The notes: a model not told the origin generated them from the letters alone. Positions 9,900-18,745 are shown, numbered from the stretch's first letter. The stretch is 64,000 bases of DNA from Polyangium jinanense (GCF_028435365.1 NZ_JAGTJJ010000001.1:434001-498000); one strand, 5' to 3'. A program made the numbers and translations.

Positions 9900-9922
9900 C
9901 CAAACAAGCGTCAGTTGTTTGG
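9900..9922. promoter_or_regulatory. Inverted repeat in the control region before glyQ
   Basis: The 421-base gap 9771-10191 has no credible coding sequence and is richer in AT than its surroundings. CCAAACAA and TTGTTTGG form an 8-bp stem with a 7-base loop at 9900-9922. A second repeat, GTTCAA-GGT-TTGAAC, lies at 10020-10034, and TTGTTCAA occurs twice between 9998 and 10025. These may be operator or leader-RNA elements for glyQ or the divergent response regulator. I see no T-box hallmark. Confidence 0.4.
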
Positions 9923-10191
9923 CACCTGGTGATTGCGGGTATCGCTCCTCGGTTTGGGCGTCAAGGGCGTTTTCCGGCCAGGGTTGTTGTTCTACGTTTG
10001 TTCAACGTATGGACCGATTGTTCAAGGTTTGAACCTCATACGCAAGCGAATTCTGGCGTAATTTTCGGTTTGTGACGGTTCGTACACAAAAGACTGGACA
10101 GGCACGAGGGGAGCCGTTCGCCCCGGGCGCCACGAGGCGCGAGGTCGCCGTCGACGAGCGGTCGGGCCTGGGGTATGGCTTGCCCGTCGCC

Positions 10192-11136
10192 ATGACGTTC
10201 CAAGACATCATCCTGACGCTCCAGCGCTTCTGGGCCGAGCGCGGCTGCCTCATCGTGCAGCCCTACAACTCCGAGGTCGGCGCAGGCACGTACAACCCCG
10301 CGACGTTCCTCCGCGCGCTCGGACCGGAGCCGTGGAACGTGGCCTTCGTGGAGCCCTCGCGCAGGCCCTCGGACGGCCGCTACGGCGAGAACCCGAACCG
10401 CGCGCAGCAGTTCCACCAGTTCCAGGTGATCCTGAAGCCGAGCCCGCTGAACATCCAGGAGCTCTACCTGGAGTCGCTCCGCGCGCTCGGCACGGACCCG
10501 CTGCAGCACGACGTGCGGTTCATCGAGGACGACTGGGAATCGCCGACCCTCGGCGCCTGGGGCCTCGGCTGGCAGGTGTGGCTCGACGGGCAGGAGATCT
10601 CGCAGTTCACCTACTTCCAGCAGATCGGCGGCATCGACTGCAAGCCGATCTCGGGCGAGCTGACGTACGGGCTCGAGCGCATCGCGATGTACCTGCAGGA
10701 CAAGGACAGCATGTACGACCTCGTGTACTCGAACACGGGCGGGCAGGTGGTGCGTTACGGCGAGCTGTTCCAGCGGGCCGAGTGGGAGTGGTCGACGTAC
10801 AACTTCGAGGAAGCCGACGTGGAGGAGCACTTCGCGGCCTTCGACAAGTGCGAGTCCGAGGTGAAGCGGCTGCTCTTCCGAGGCGTCGACGCGACGGCGA
10901 AGGGTGCGAAGCCGGACCCGAAGAAGGCGCTCGTGCTGCCCGCCTACGACTTCGTGGTGAAGGCAGCGCACCGGTTCAACGTGCTCGACGCGCGCGGCGC
11001 GATCAGCGTGACGGAGCGGCAGAGGTTCATCGGTCGCGTGCGCGGGCTCGCGAAGCTCGTGGCCGAGAGCTATCTGGCGCAGCGGGAAGCGCTGGGGTAT
11101 CCGCTGATGCCGAAGGTGGCTGAAGCGGCGGAGTGA
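10192..11136 (+). CDS. glyQ: Glycyl-tRNA synthetase alpha subunit
   Basis: The 314-residue protein is the class II catalytic alpha subunit of tetrameric (alpha2beta2) glycyl-tRNA synthetase. It starts with [14 protein letters not shown] and contains [65 protein letters not shown] motif 3 sequence and the closing [14 protein letters not shown]. The length is normal (about 300). Start ATG 10192 is set by homology; there is no clear ribosome site. The beta subunit glyS, often the next gene, is not found in this window. Confidence 0.96.
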   Translation: MTFQDIILTLQRFWAERGCLIVQPYNSEVGAGTYNPATFLRALGPEPWNVAFVEPSRRPSDGRYGENPNRAQQFHQFQVILKPSPLNIQELYLESLRALGTDPLQHDVRFIEDDWESPTLGAWGLGWQVWLDGQEISQFTYFQQIGGIDCKPISGELTYGLERIAMYLQDKDSMYDLVYSNTGGQVVRYGELFQRAEWEWSTYNFEEADVEEHFAAFDKCESEVKRLLFRGVDATAKGAKPDPKKALVLPAYDFVVKAAHRFNVLDARGAISVTERQRFIGRVRGLAKLVAESYLAQREALGYPLMPKVAEAAE

Positions 11137-11144
11137 GGCGCGGA

Positions 11145-11175
11145 GGGGGCGGTTGCCGAAGGGGTTACCGCCCCC
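11145..11175. terminator. Hairpin terminator between glyQ and the convergent coiled-coil gene
   Basis: GGGGGCGGT and ACCGCCCCC form a perfect 9-bp stem with a 13-base loop, just after the glyQ stop and overlapping the 3' end of the convergent gene. The T-tract is weak on both strands, so it may work as a GC-rich bidirectional terminator. Confidence 0.5.
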
Positions 11176-11485
11176 GAAGTTTCTCCAGCTCGGCGAGGGC
11201 CTCGGCGAGGCGCGCTTCGGCGCGTTGCTTCTCTGTCTCTGCGCGCTGCTTCTCTGCCTCTGCGCGCTGCTTCTCCACCTCGGCCGCTTCCGCCTTGGCC
11301 TCGGCAGCCTCCGCGCGCTTTCGCTCTTCCGCGATTGCAGCTTCGGCCGCGAGGTGCTTCTCGGCTGGCGGCAACAGATCCACGACCCGCGCCCGCTCCT
11401 CCACGCTCATGCACGCCCACCTCTCCTCGCTCGGCGCGCGAGGATCGGCCGGATCAACCACGTACGCAGGATCGGGCGGCGCCAT
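11165..11485 (-). pseudogene. Possible internally deleted Uma2-family gene; coiled-coil remnant
   Basis: The 106-residue open frame begins with DPADPRAPSEERWACMSVEERARVVD-like sequence and ends with a Glu/Ala/Arg coiled coil finishing in RLAEALAELEKLRGR. From memory, many myxobacterial Uma2-family (PD-(D/E)XK-like, DUF820) proteins have this kind of N-terminus and this kind of C-terminal coiled coil, separated by a nuclease-like domain of about 150 residues. Here residue 40 runs straight into the coiled coil, as if the middle had been lost in frame. Three near-perfect 21-bp tandem units (11221-11283) encode the EKQRAEA/T heptads. It may still be a small expressed coiled-coil protein. Confidence 0.5.
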
Positions 11486-11552
11486 ACGCCTACCCTACCC
11501 GCCTCCTCCGCCGCTGTCCACGGGTCGTCCCACCCTCGGACAAACGCTCGCG

Positions 11553-12113
11553 TCACGTGTCCGGAATGAAATCGCGCCGCGTGCAGATCGAGACCACCGG
11601 CAAACCCGCCTGACGGATCGCCTCGGCCCCGCCTTCGAGCCGATCCACGATCGCCACCACGCCCACCACGCGCGCGCCCGCCGCCGTGATCTTGTCGACG
11701 GCCTTGAGCGTCGACCCGCCCGTCGTGATCACGTCCTCCAACATCACCACCGCCATCCCTGGCACGAGCGCGCGATCCCCCTCGATGAGCCGCTTCGAGC
11801 CGTGGTCCTTCGCCTCCTTGCGCACGTAGAGCGCAGGGAGCGGCCGGCCGCGGACGAAGCTCGTCAGGGAGACGGCGCTCGCGAGCGGACAGCCGCCGAG
11901 CTCCACGCCCGCGACCGCGTCGCATCGCGGCAGGCCGTCGAGCGCGTCGAACATGAGCGCGCCGAGGAGAAAGTGCCCCTCGGCGGTCAAGGCCGTCTGC
12001 TTGCAGTCGATGAAGAAGTCGCTCTCGCGCCCGGAGGCGAGCACGACTCGTTTGCGTTCGAATGATCGTTCGCGGAGCAGCTCGACGAGCCGCTCCCGCT
12101 CGGTTTTGCTCAC
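11553..12113 (-). CDS. pyrE: Orotate phosphoribosyltransferase
   Basis: The 186-residue enzyme converts orotate and PRPP to orotidine 5'-phosphate in pyrimidine synthesis. It has FERKRVVLASGRESDFFIDCK at the orotate side, LYVRKEAKDHGSKRLIEG (catalytic loop) and the PRPP-binding motif VVMLEDVITTGGST. The start is GTG 12113, overlapping the stop of the bactofilin gene (GTGA), so translation is probably coupled. Placement at the end of a bactofilin operon is unusual for a nucleotide-synthesis gene. Confidence 0.95.
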   Translation of the reverse strand: MSKTERERLVELLRERSFERKRVVLASGRESDFFIDCKQTALTAEGHFLLGALMFDALDGLPRCDAVAGVELGGCPLASAVSLTSFVRGRPLPALYVRKEAKDHGSKRLIEGDRALVPGMAVVMLEDVITTGGSTLKAVDKITAAGARVVGVVAIVDRLEGGAEAIRQAGLPVVSICTRRDFIPDT

Positions 12114-12811
12114 TTCGCGCCCTTGCCGCGCCTGATCTGCGCCTTGGCACCCTTGGGCACCGCAGGCACGACCGGGGGCGGGGGGCCGCCCAAATGTTCG
12201 GCAGGAGCGCTCTCCGGCGCCTCTTCCGCAGCAGCCAGCTCAGGCTCGGCGGCGGCAGCAGGCGGGGGAGGAGGCGCGGCAGGCGCAGGCGCCGGGCGCG
12301 CCGGGGCCGGGCGAGCCGCAGGCGCAGGCGCCGGGCGAGCCGCAGGCGCAGGCGCCGGGCGAGCCGCGGGCGCAGGCGCGCGGGCCGGGGCGGGCGCGGG
12401 ACGCGCAGGCGCGGCGGCAGGCGCAGCTGCACGACCACGCGGGGCCGCCTGTGCAGGCGCGGCGGCCGCGGGCTGCGGGGCGCGGGCCGGCAGCGGGGCG
12501 CCGGTCGAGACGTTGCCTCGCACGAGCGCGCCGGGCCGGATGCCGATCTGCGGGGCGCCGATGTCGCCGACGACGCGCGCGCCGGGCTCGAGCACGACGA
12601 GCTCGGTCGCCGACACGTTGCCCGCGACGGCGCCGCGCACGATGATGCGGCGGCCGGAGACGTCGCTCTTGACGAGCGCCGTCTCGCCGATGAGCAGCTC
12701 ACCCTGGACAGTGACGCTTCCCTCCACGAAGCCGTGGAGGTCGAGGTCCCCGTCGCCGCGGATGGAGCCGCGGATCGTGGTCCCGCGGCCGATGGTCGAG
12801 GGGGTGGTCAT
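12110..12811 (-). CDS. Bactofilin with long Pro/Ala-rich tail
   Basis: The 233-residue protein has a bactofilin beta-helix core (about residues 5-105) with the characteristic repeat of short strands, including GDGDLDLHGFVEGSV, GELLIGETALVKSDV and LVVLEPGARVVGDI. Bactofilins polymerise without nucleotide into cytoskeletal filaments. A disordered tail of Ala-Pro repeats follows, partly encoded by three 24-bp tandem units at 12306-12377, and the protein ends in a basic KAQIRRGKGAK segment that could contact membrane, wall or DNA-bound partners. It is the third of three consecutive bactofilin genes and overlaps pyrE. Confidence 0.9.
   Translation of the reverse strand: MTTPSTIGRGTTIRGSIRGDGDLDLHGFVEGSVTVQGELLIGETALVKSDVSGRRIIVRGAVAGNVSATELVVLEPGARVVGDIGAPQIGIRPGALVRGNVSTGAPLPARAPQPAAAAPAQAAPRGRAAAPAAAPARPAPAPARAPAPAARPAPAPAARPAPAPAARPAPARPAPAPAAPPPPPAAAAEPELAAAEEAPESAPAEHLGGPPPPVVPAVPKGAKAQIRRGKGAK
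12306..12377 (-). repeat. 24-bp tandem repeat in the bactofilin tail
   Basis: Three consecutive 24-bp units (12306-12329, 12330-12353, 12354-12377) differ at one base. They encode the APAPAARP octads of the disordered tail. Slippage here would change tail length without breaking the frame. Confidence 0.8.
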
Positions 12812-12814
12812 CGG

Positions 12815-13129
12815 CTACACGTCCATGTCGACGTTGCCCTTGAACGAGGCACCGTCCGCGATGGTCAGCCGCGCCGCCTTGACGTCGCCGACGAGGCGCC
12901 CGCCGGTGAGCAGATCGACGCGATCCGAGGCGCTCACGTTGCCCGTCACGTTGCCGCCGACCGAGAGCGAGGCCGCCGCGATGTCCGCCTCGACGACCGC
13001 GCCTCCCTCGACGGTCACGCCGCCGTCGACGCTGAGCTTGCCGCGAACCGTGCCGGCCACGACCACCTCCTCGTCGGAGGTGATCTCACCCTCGATCGTG
13101 ATGCCGCTGCCGATGATCGTACCCGCCAC
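12815..13129 (-). CDS. Bactofilin, core only
   Basis: A 104-residue bactofilin consisting almost entirely of the beta-helix core. It starts at GTG with MAGTIIGSGITIEGEI and repeats the strand-turn pattern VVVAGTVRGKL, VEADIAAASLSV, VTGNVSASDRV and RLVGDVKAARLTI. There is no long tail, unlike the next gene. Three bases separate it from that gene. In Myxococcus xanthus three adjacent bactofilins (BacN, BacO, BacP) form scaffolds that organise chromosome-segregation and polarity proteins; a similar set is plausible here, by analogy only. Confidence 0.9.
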   Translation of the reverse strand: MAGTIIGSGITIEGEITSDEEVVVAGTVRGKLSVDGGVTVEGGAVVEADIAAASLSVGGNVTGNVSASDRVDLLTGGRLVGDVKAARLTIADGASFKGNVDMDV

Positions 13130-13186
13130 CTTCCACGCTCCCTCGCCGCGCCCGCCGCAGCACGTTCGTGTTCCTCGGAAAAACCT

Positions 13187-13564
13187 TCACCGACCGCCGG
13201 CGCGGCCCTCTGTGAGCTCGGCCGGCAGCTCGAAATCCGCCTCGATTCGCCCGGAGAACTCGGCGCCCTCGTCGAGGCTCACCTCGGTGCCGCCGAGGTT
13301 GCCCGAGACCTTCGCCGACGCGCGGATCGCCACGGGACCACGCGCCGAGACGTCTCCGGTCAAGGTGCCGGCGATCGTCACGACCGCGGCCTCGACATCG
13401 CCGGTCACCTCGGCGCCCTCCTCGATCAAGAGCTCGCCCGTGAGATTCACGCCGCCCTCGACGTGGCCCTCCACGCGCAGATCTCCCTCGCCCACGACGC
13501 GGCCACGCACGCGCGTGCCGCGCCCGAGCACGGAGCCGCTCGTATCGAGATCGTTCTCTTGCAT
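13187..13564 (-). CDS. Bactofilin, first gene of the cluster
   Basis: A 125-residue bactofilin. The core starts with SVLGRGTRVRGRVVGEGDLR and continues with the repeats VEGHVEGGV, LLIEEGAEVTGDV, TIAGTLTGDV and SAKVSGNLGGTEV. A short tail (ELPAELTEGRAGGR) follows. Start ATG 13564 (MQENDLDT) is chosen; an ATG six codons upstream at 13582 is also possible. It leads the cluster bactofilin, bactofilin, bactofilin, pyrE on the minus strand; a 57-base gap separates it from the second bactofilin, so a second promoter is possible there. Confidence 0.88.
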   Translation of the reverse strand: MQENDLDTSGSVLGRGTRVRGRVVGEGDLRVEGHVEGGVNLTGELLIEEGAEVTGDVEAAVVTIAGTLTGDVSARGPVAIRASAKVSGNLGGTEVSLDEGAEFSGRIEADFELPAELTEGRAGGR

Positions 13565-13737
13565 CGCCGGCGCTCGGACCATGGACCTCTTCTCCACGTT
13601 CGCGTCCGCCACGGCGAAACACGCGCGGGGCGGAAAGCGCGCGCAAGCTACTCCAAGGCGATCCGGCCCGCAACGCCTGTCTGTCGGGGCCACGCACGCC
13701 GCGGCAAGCGAAGCGTCCCTCGCGGAAACATGCCACC

Positions 13738-14553
13738 ATGCGGCCCGTGCCTTCCGCGACCGTACGGCTCGACGCATCCCGCTCCGCCTTGCGCGAGATC
13801 GCCAAGGGCTCCGCGTGGCTGCTCGGCACCGCGGCCGCCGTGCGCCTCGCCGAGGTCGTCGTCGGTCGCAATCCGCTCGTCGCTGCGCTCGTCGGCGCGA
13901 TCATCGTGGACCTCGGGACGTACCGCGCCGGCGTGCGCTGGGACCCGGATCCGAGCACCGGCAAGGAGCCACGAGCACGCGCGCTCCGTGGCATCGGGCT
14001 CGGGCTCGGCGTCGCGCTCGTGCTCGTGGCCGTGCCGCTCCTCGTGGCCGTGCTCGCGGGGTTTGCCTCGGTCTCTCTGGGCAGCCCGTCGAGCTCGCTC
14101 GGGTTTGCCCTGCTCCGCGCGGCGGCCGTGGCGACGCGGGACGAGCTGCTCTACCGGGGGTTGCCGCTCGTGGTGGCTGCGCGCGCGGGGCTCGGGACGC
14201 GCTTCGGGATCGGGTACGCGGTGCTCGCGGGCGCAGCGGCGCTCGCGCTCGTGCCGGGTGCGTCATGGGAGGCGCTCGTGCTCGCGGCCGCCCAGGGCGC
14301 GCTGTTCGCGGTGCTCTGGGTGCGCACGGGCGTCGCGTGGGCGTCGGTCGCGGCGCACGCGGGCTTCATCCTGCTGGCAGGCGTGGGGCTGCGCGGCGGG
14401 CTCGTCGACGTGACGTGGAAGAGCGGGCTGCTCGGAGACGGGCCGCGCGCGCGGGGCGTGGTGGCGCTCGTGGCCGCGGCCGTCGCCGTGGGGATGGCGA
14501 TCGCGGCGTGGAAGAACCTTCCGGCGAGAGCGGTCGATAAAGCGGACGCGTAG
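13738..14553 (+). CDS. Polytopic membrane protein, possible CPBP-family protease
   Basis: The 271-residue product has about seven hydrophobic helices. Two motifs suggest the CPBP (CAAX protease/bacteriocin-processing, Abi) family: RDELLYRGL near residue 135, which resembles the EExxxR motif with Asp in place of the first Glu, and AAHAGFIL near residue 208, with the expected His. The Asp substitution makes the call tentative. The gene diverges from the bactofilin cluster across 173 bases. The product is predicted to sit in the inner membrane; its substrate is unknown. Confidence 0.6.
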   Translation: MRPVPSATVRLDASRSALREIAKGSAWLLGTAAAVRLAEVVVGRNPLVAALVGAIIVDLGTYRAGVRWDPDPSTGKEPRARALRGIGLGLGVALVLVAVPLLVAVLAGFASVSLGSPSSSLGFALLRAAAVATRDELLYRGLPLVVAARAGLGTRFGIGYAVLAGAAALALVPGASWEALVLAAAQGALFAVLWVRTGVAWASVAAHAGFILLAGVGLRGGLVDVTWKSGLLGDGPRARGVVALVAAAVAVGMAIAAWKNLPARAVDKADA

Positions 14554-14593
14554 AGGCGCTGTCCAACGTCATGCATTGCGACAGCGCCCGTGC

Positions 14594-16351
14594 CTACGGC
14601 TTCGCCACCTGGACCCGCGCGTGCCCCGCGGCCGCCTGCCCACTGCCCGCGACGAACACCTTGATCACGTAATCACCCGGGTCGAGCGGCAACCTCACGA
14701 GAAACTCCGCGCGTCCATCGCTGACGGCCTTTTCCATGCGCGTGATCACCTTGTCCGAGGCCGCGGCGTAGGTCTTTCGCAACGCCTCCCACGCCGCTTC
14801 CTCGGGCATCGACTCGAGCTCCGCCTCGCCCGGGACCTTCGTCCGCACCACGCTGCGCTTCGTCTCCAGCGTGAAAAGCGCTTTCCCCATCGGAATCGAC
14901 GGCGTATCCACCGAGACGACCACATCGGCGGACGGCGCGCGCGGCCCGGGGCCGCCTTCGAGCAACACCTTGGCGCTCGCCGGGTATTGCAGCACCGTCG
15001 CTGGATCGCCGAGCAGGTTGTAGAGGCCGAGGTGCTCCTCCGCGAGCTCCTCCGGGTCCGATTGAAAGAGCAGCGGCGCGAGCGGGACCTCGCCCTCGCG
15101 CATTCTCCGCTTCGCCGTCACGATCCCCTCCCCGATCGTCGGCGCGCGCTCCTCGACGAACGTCTGCACGATCGCCTCTCCATAAAGCGCATTCGGATAA
15201 GGATGGCTCTCGCGGCTCGACGCGAACGCGGCGATCACGCCCTCCGGATTCATGACGAGGGCCTCCGCGACGGAGCGGCGCCCGTTTCGGAGATCAAAAA
15301 ACCCCGTGCTGCACGTGATCGCCACGAAAAACGGCTTGCCATCGGGGATACGCAGGTGCTCCAGATCCAGGATGCTCCCGGTGCTGTACCGAGCGCCATT
15401 GAAGCGGACGGAGTCGAGGAACATCGGCGACCCGTGGCCGACGTAGCCGGCGATCAGCGCGCCCGCGTCGAGCCGCTCGACGAGCCGATGGCGAAGCTCC
15501 GGAAAGGGATACGCGTACGGCGACCCTGCCTTCGGGAAAACGATGTCCACGTCCCAGTCGTACGGGACCTGATCGTCCAGGATACGCGTCATCCTTCTCT
15601 CGATCAGGAGATCGGCGACCGGGCCAAAACGCGCTGGTGCGCTGAAAAGCGTGATGCTGCGGCGCCACGCGCGCTCGGGGCGCGCTGTCTCGTACGCGAC
15701 CACCTTCTTCGCGAAATCGCGCGCCTCGTCCGCGGTCCGCGCCGGCACCCGCCCCACCGCGAGCGCCGTGGGCGCGCGCTGGGCCGAGAGCTCTGGTTGT
15801 CCGGGCGCACCAATGTGCGCGAGGGAATACGGGAAGTCCGTCGCATAACTCCCCTCCATGTGACGCAGGAGGCCGCGATCCTCCTCCCGTAGATTCGCCT
15901 CCAGGAACGCATACTCCTCGATGTCCTCGTTCTCGTAGTGAATCTTTGTCCGGTAAAACGTCGGCACGAACGAGGACCCGCCCCGTGACTCGCCATACCC
16001 CGGCGCGTCCCCCACGAGCAGGACGAACCGAAGTCGTTTCCCCGCATGCGACGCGACCTGCCGGATCGCCCCTTCGATCTGCTCCGGCGACGGCGCGCCG
16101 CCGCCGTTCGGCCGGGCGATCTCTTCCAGCGAAACCCGCGCGACCCGGAGGCCCCGCGCCTCGCGGTGCACGAGCAGCGGCTCGATTCCTTCGAGCAGCG
16201 CGCGAGGACCTATCGCGACGTACTCCACGTCCGCGCGTCCCTTCGTCGCGGCGGCCTTTCCCGGGAACGCAGAAGGGTTCGCCGGGGCGGCCGCGCCGCA
16301 GCCTGCGAGCCCGAGGAACAGGGCGACGAGCGCGAAACGACGAACACGCAT
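14594..16351 (-). CDS. C25 (gingipain-type) cysteine peptidase lipoprotein
   Basis: The 585-residue protein begins with a lipoprotein signal (lipobox LAGC). The body resembles peptidase family C25: a Rossmann-like N-terminal part (YVAIGPRALLEGIEPLL, FVLLVGDAPGY) and the catalytic pair, His306 in GYVGHGSP and Cys347 in AITCSTGFFD. A beta-rich C-terminal domain (about 480-585) ends in GDYVIKVFVAGSG. Gingipains are secreted endopeptidases; here lipidation suggests attachment to the cell surface, fitting a predatory or scavenging life. ATG 16351 is chosen over the GTG one codon upstream. Substrate is unknown. Confidence 0.82.
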   Translation of the reverse strand: MRVRRFALVALFLGLAGCGAAAPANPSAFPGKAAATKGRADVEYVAIGPRALLEGIEPLLVHREARGLRVARVSLEEIARPNGGGAPSPEQIEGAIRQVASHAGKRLRFVLLVGDAPGYGESRGGSSFVPTFYRTKIHYENEDIEEYAFLEANLREEDRGLLRHMEGSYATDFPYSLAHIGAPGQPELSAQRAPTALAVGRVPARTADEARDFAKKVVAYETARPERAWRRSITLFSAPARFGPVADLLIERRMTRILDDQVPYDWDVDIVFPKAGSPYAYPFPELRHRLVERLDAGALIAGYVGHGSPMFLDSVRFNGARYSTGSILDLEHLRIPDGKPFFVAITCSTGFFDLRNGRRSVAEALVMNPEGVIAAFASSRESHPYPNALYGEAIVQTFVEERAPTIGEGIVTAKRRMREGEVPLAPLLFQSDPEELAEEHLGLYNLLGDPATVLQYPASAKVLLEGGPGPRAPSADVVVSVDTPSIPMGKALFTLETKRSVVRTKVPGEAELESMPEEAAWEALRKTYAAASDKVITRMEKAVSDGRAEFLVRLPLDPGDYVIKVFVAGSGQAAAGHARVQVAKP

Positions 16352-16416
16352 CACAAGCAGTCTACCTGGGACCGCGGCCTTCCGGGAAGGGCCCGTTCAT
16401 GGGTACCCCGGCGGGC

Positions 16417-18642
16417 TCAACTTGCGCGAGATCGCACAGCCGCCTTTGAAGTAGAGAGCCGCTCGATCACGCTGGCGAGCTCGCCCGGATCGAGCGGCTT
16501 CGCCAAGTGCGTGTCGAATCCATGCAAGATCGCGCGATTCCGGTCCTCGGGGCGCGCGTACGCCGTGAGCGCGACGACCGGCGTCGCGCTTCCCTCCGCG
16601 GGCGACGAGTTACGAAGCTCCTCGATGAACCCGTACCCATCCTGCCCCGGCATGCCGATGTCGCAAATCACGATGTCCGGCCGCGCTTCCTTGATTTTCC
16701 CGAGTCCCTCGGCGGCGCTGCCGGCCACGAGGACCGTGGCGCCACGGCTCGACAGATACGAGGAGAGCATTTCGAGCACGTCGGGCTCGTCGTCGATGAC
16801 CAGGATCCGGTGACCTTCGAGGCTCGGACCTGGCGCTTTCCCGAGGCCCCAAAACGAGGACGCGCCCTCCGACACCACGAGCGAATCCTGCTTTCGCGGC
16901 AGCCGCACCACGAAACGCGCGCCCTTGCCCTCGCCCTTGCTCGTCACCTCGATCACGCCCCCGTGCAATTCGACGAGATGGCGCACGAGCGCAAGCCCGA
17001 GCCCGAGCCCGCCGTGCGCGCGCGTCGTGCCCACGTCCGCCTGGCGAAAGGGCTCGAACACATGCGGCAAAAACGCCGCCGAAATGCCTTTGCCCGTGTC
17101 CTCCACGGCAAACTCGACATGGCTGTCGTCGCCGAGCAACGAGACGAAGACTTGCCCCCCGGCCGGCGTGAATTTCACCGCATTCGAGAGCAGGTTCCAC
17201 ACGACCTGCTGGAGCCGCGCCGGATCGGCGCGCAGCGGGCGAACGCCCGTGTCGAGGGCCCGGATGAGCTCCACGCCTTTTGCCGTCGCCGCCTCCCGCA
17301 TGTCGTCGATCGCCTTTTCCATCACGGCGATCGGCTCCACCTCTTGCACCTCGATCCGCAGCGATCCCGCGAGAATTTTCGTCACGTCGAGGAGATCGTC
17401 GATGAGCTGCGCCTGGGCCCGCGCGTTCCGCTCGATCACCTGCAGCGCCTTCGCCAGCGTCTCCGGCGGCGGCGTCCTCGCGCGCAGAATCGTCGCCCAG
17501 CCGAGGATGGCCGTGAGCGGCGTGCGCAATTCATGGCTCATCATTCCGAGAAAGAGGTCCTTCGCGTGGTTCGCCTCCTCCGCGCGCCGCATCTCGGCCT
17601 TGGCCGTGTCGAAGAGCTGGCCCCGCTCGAGCGCCTGCCCCGCGAGCCGCGCGAACGTCTGCATTTCCCGGTGATCGTCGTCGTCCGAGAACTCGACCGG
17701 ACCATCGTACAGGAGCCCGAGCACCCCGAGCTGGCTGCCGCCCGCGCGGATCGGCAAGACGAGCATCGCCGAAAGGTCGAGGACGCGCCCCGCGAATCGA
17801 GGATAACGCGCTTCGATCACGCGACGATTGCCAAGACAAACAGTAGAATCCGTGCGCGCCGCGTCGGTCAGCGGCAGCTCCTCGACGAGCGGCAAACGCC
17901 GGCCATGCCAGATCGCGTGCATCTCCTCGGAAAAACCCCAAAGGCGTACGATCTCCAAAACCCCCTGCTCCGCCACGACCTTCGCGAACACTCCGCGCGA
18001 GGCTCCGAACGACACGCACCCCTCGATCACGGTCGCGTCGATCACCTCGCGGATCGTGCGCGCGGCCGAGAGCTCCGCGGTGAATGCCTGCAGCCGCTCC
18101 ATGCGCTTGCGCTCACGCTCGGCCGTTTCGTAAAGATTCGCAAGGGTCGCCTCGTTGCGCTTTTGCTGGTCGATGTCCGTGAGCGCGCCGAACCATCGCT
18201 CGGGGCGTCCGTCCGGGCCGAGCAAAGGCCAGGCGCGCGAGAGAAACCAGCGATACTGGCCGTCCATCCCGCGTATCCGCTCCTCGCACTCGAAAATCTC
18301 GCCTGTCTGCTGGCAACGTCCGAACGCGCGCCCGGCCCTTTCCCGGTCGTCGGGGTGAACCCACTCGAGCCAGCTCACCTTCCGTCCGGTCTCGAGCGTC
18401 CGGCCTGTATACTCCACGAATCGACGATTGTAGTATTCGACCCCGTCCGGACCCCAGATCCATACGAGGTGCGGCAGCGCCTCGGCGATCGGGCGCAAGC
18501 TCCGCGCGCTCGGCGGGAGGCATCCGTCCGAAACGGAGGATTCTCCGCGTTGTACCTCCAGCAATCGCTGGTTCTCCCGGCGCAGGTGCTCGTTCTCGCG
18601 CTCCAGCGATTCGAGCCGGGCTCGCGGGTCCTCATCCGGCAT
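16417..18642 (-). CDS. Hybrid sensor histidine kinase/response regulator
   Basis: The 741-residue cytoplasmic kinase has, in order: a short N-terminal coiled coil, a PAS domain with PAC (about 55-180; IWGPDGVEYYNRRFVEYTGR), a GAF-like domain (about 200-345), HisKA with phosphorylated His370 in MMSHELRTPL, an HATPase domain (NLLSNAVKFTP, GKGISAAFLPHVFEPF, GLGLALVRHLVE) and a C-terminal receiver with Asp661 in ICDIGMPGQDG. No membrane helix is visible, so it senses an internal signal. It likely relays phosphate from His to its own receiver and on to an unlinked partner. It stands alone. Confidence 0.95.
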   Translation of the reverse strand: MPDEDPRARLESLERENEHLRRENQRLLEVQRGESSVSDGCLPPSARSLRPIAEALPHLVWIWGPDGVEYYNRRFVEYTGRTLETGRKVSWLEWVHPDDRERAGRAFGRCQQTGEIFECEERIRGMDGQYRWFLSRAWPLLGPDGRPERWFGALTDIDQQKRNEATLANLYETAERERKRMERLQAFTAELSAARTIREVIDATVIEGCVSFGASRGVFAKVVAEQGVLEIVRLWGFSEEMHAIWHGRRLPLVEELPLTDAARTDSTVCLGNRRVIEARYPRFAGRVLDLSAMLVLPIRAGGSQLGVLGLLYDGPVEFSDDDDHREMQTFARLAGQALERGQLFDTAKAEMRRAEEANHAKDLFLGMMSHELRTPLTAILGWATILRARTPPPETLAKALQVIERNARAQAQLIDDLLDVTKILAGSLRIEVQEVEPIAVMEKAIDDMREAATAKGVELIRALDTGVRPLRADPARLQQVVWNLLSNAVKFTPAGGQVFVSLLGDDSHVEFAVEDTGKGISAAFLPHVFEPFRQADVGTTRAHGGLGLGLALVRHLVELHGGVIEVTSKGEGKGARFVVRLPRKQDSLVVSEGASSFWGLGKAPGPSLEGHRILVIDDEPDVLEMLSSYLSSRGATVLVAGSAAEGLGKIKEARPDIVICDIGMPGQDGYGFIEELRNSSPAEGSATPVVALTAYARPEDRNRAILHGFDTHLAKPLDPGELASVIERLSTSKAAVRSRAS

Positions 18643-18745
18643 GGGGGGCCGATCCCAGGGTCATTGCATTTCGACGCGGCGTCAAGCAGGCACGCGGGCG
18701 ACTGCGATTGAGCTCGATGGCACGTCGTTACAGCACACTTGCACG

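Noticed and set aside
9771..10191. T-box or other amino-acid riboswitch before glyQ
   Set aside because: I find no specifier loop or T-box sequence; only short inverted repeats are present.
12062..14540. Two very long plus-strand open frames opposite the bactofilin cluster and pyrE
   Set aside because: They lie over four well-supported minus-strand genes and encode only Arg/Ala/Pro-rich sequence. They are composition artefacts.
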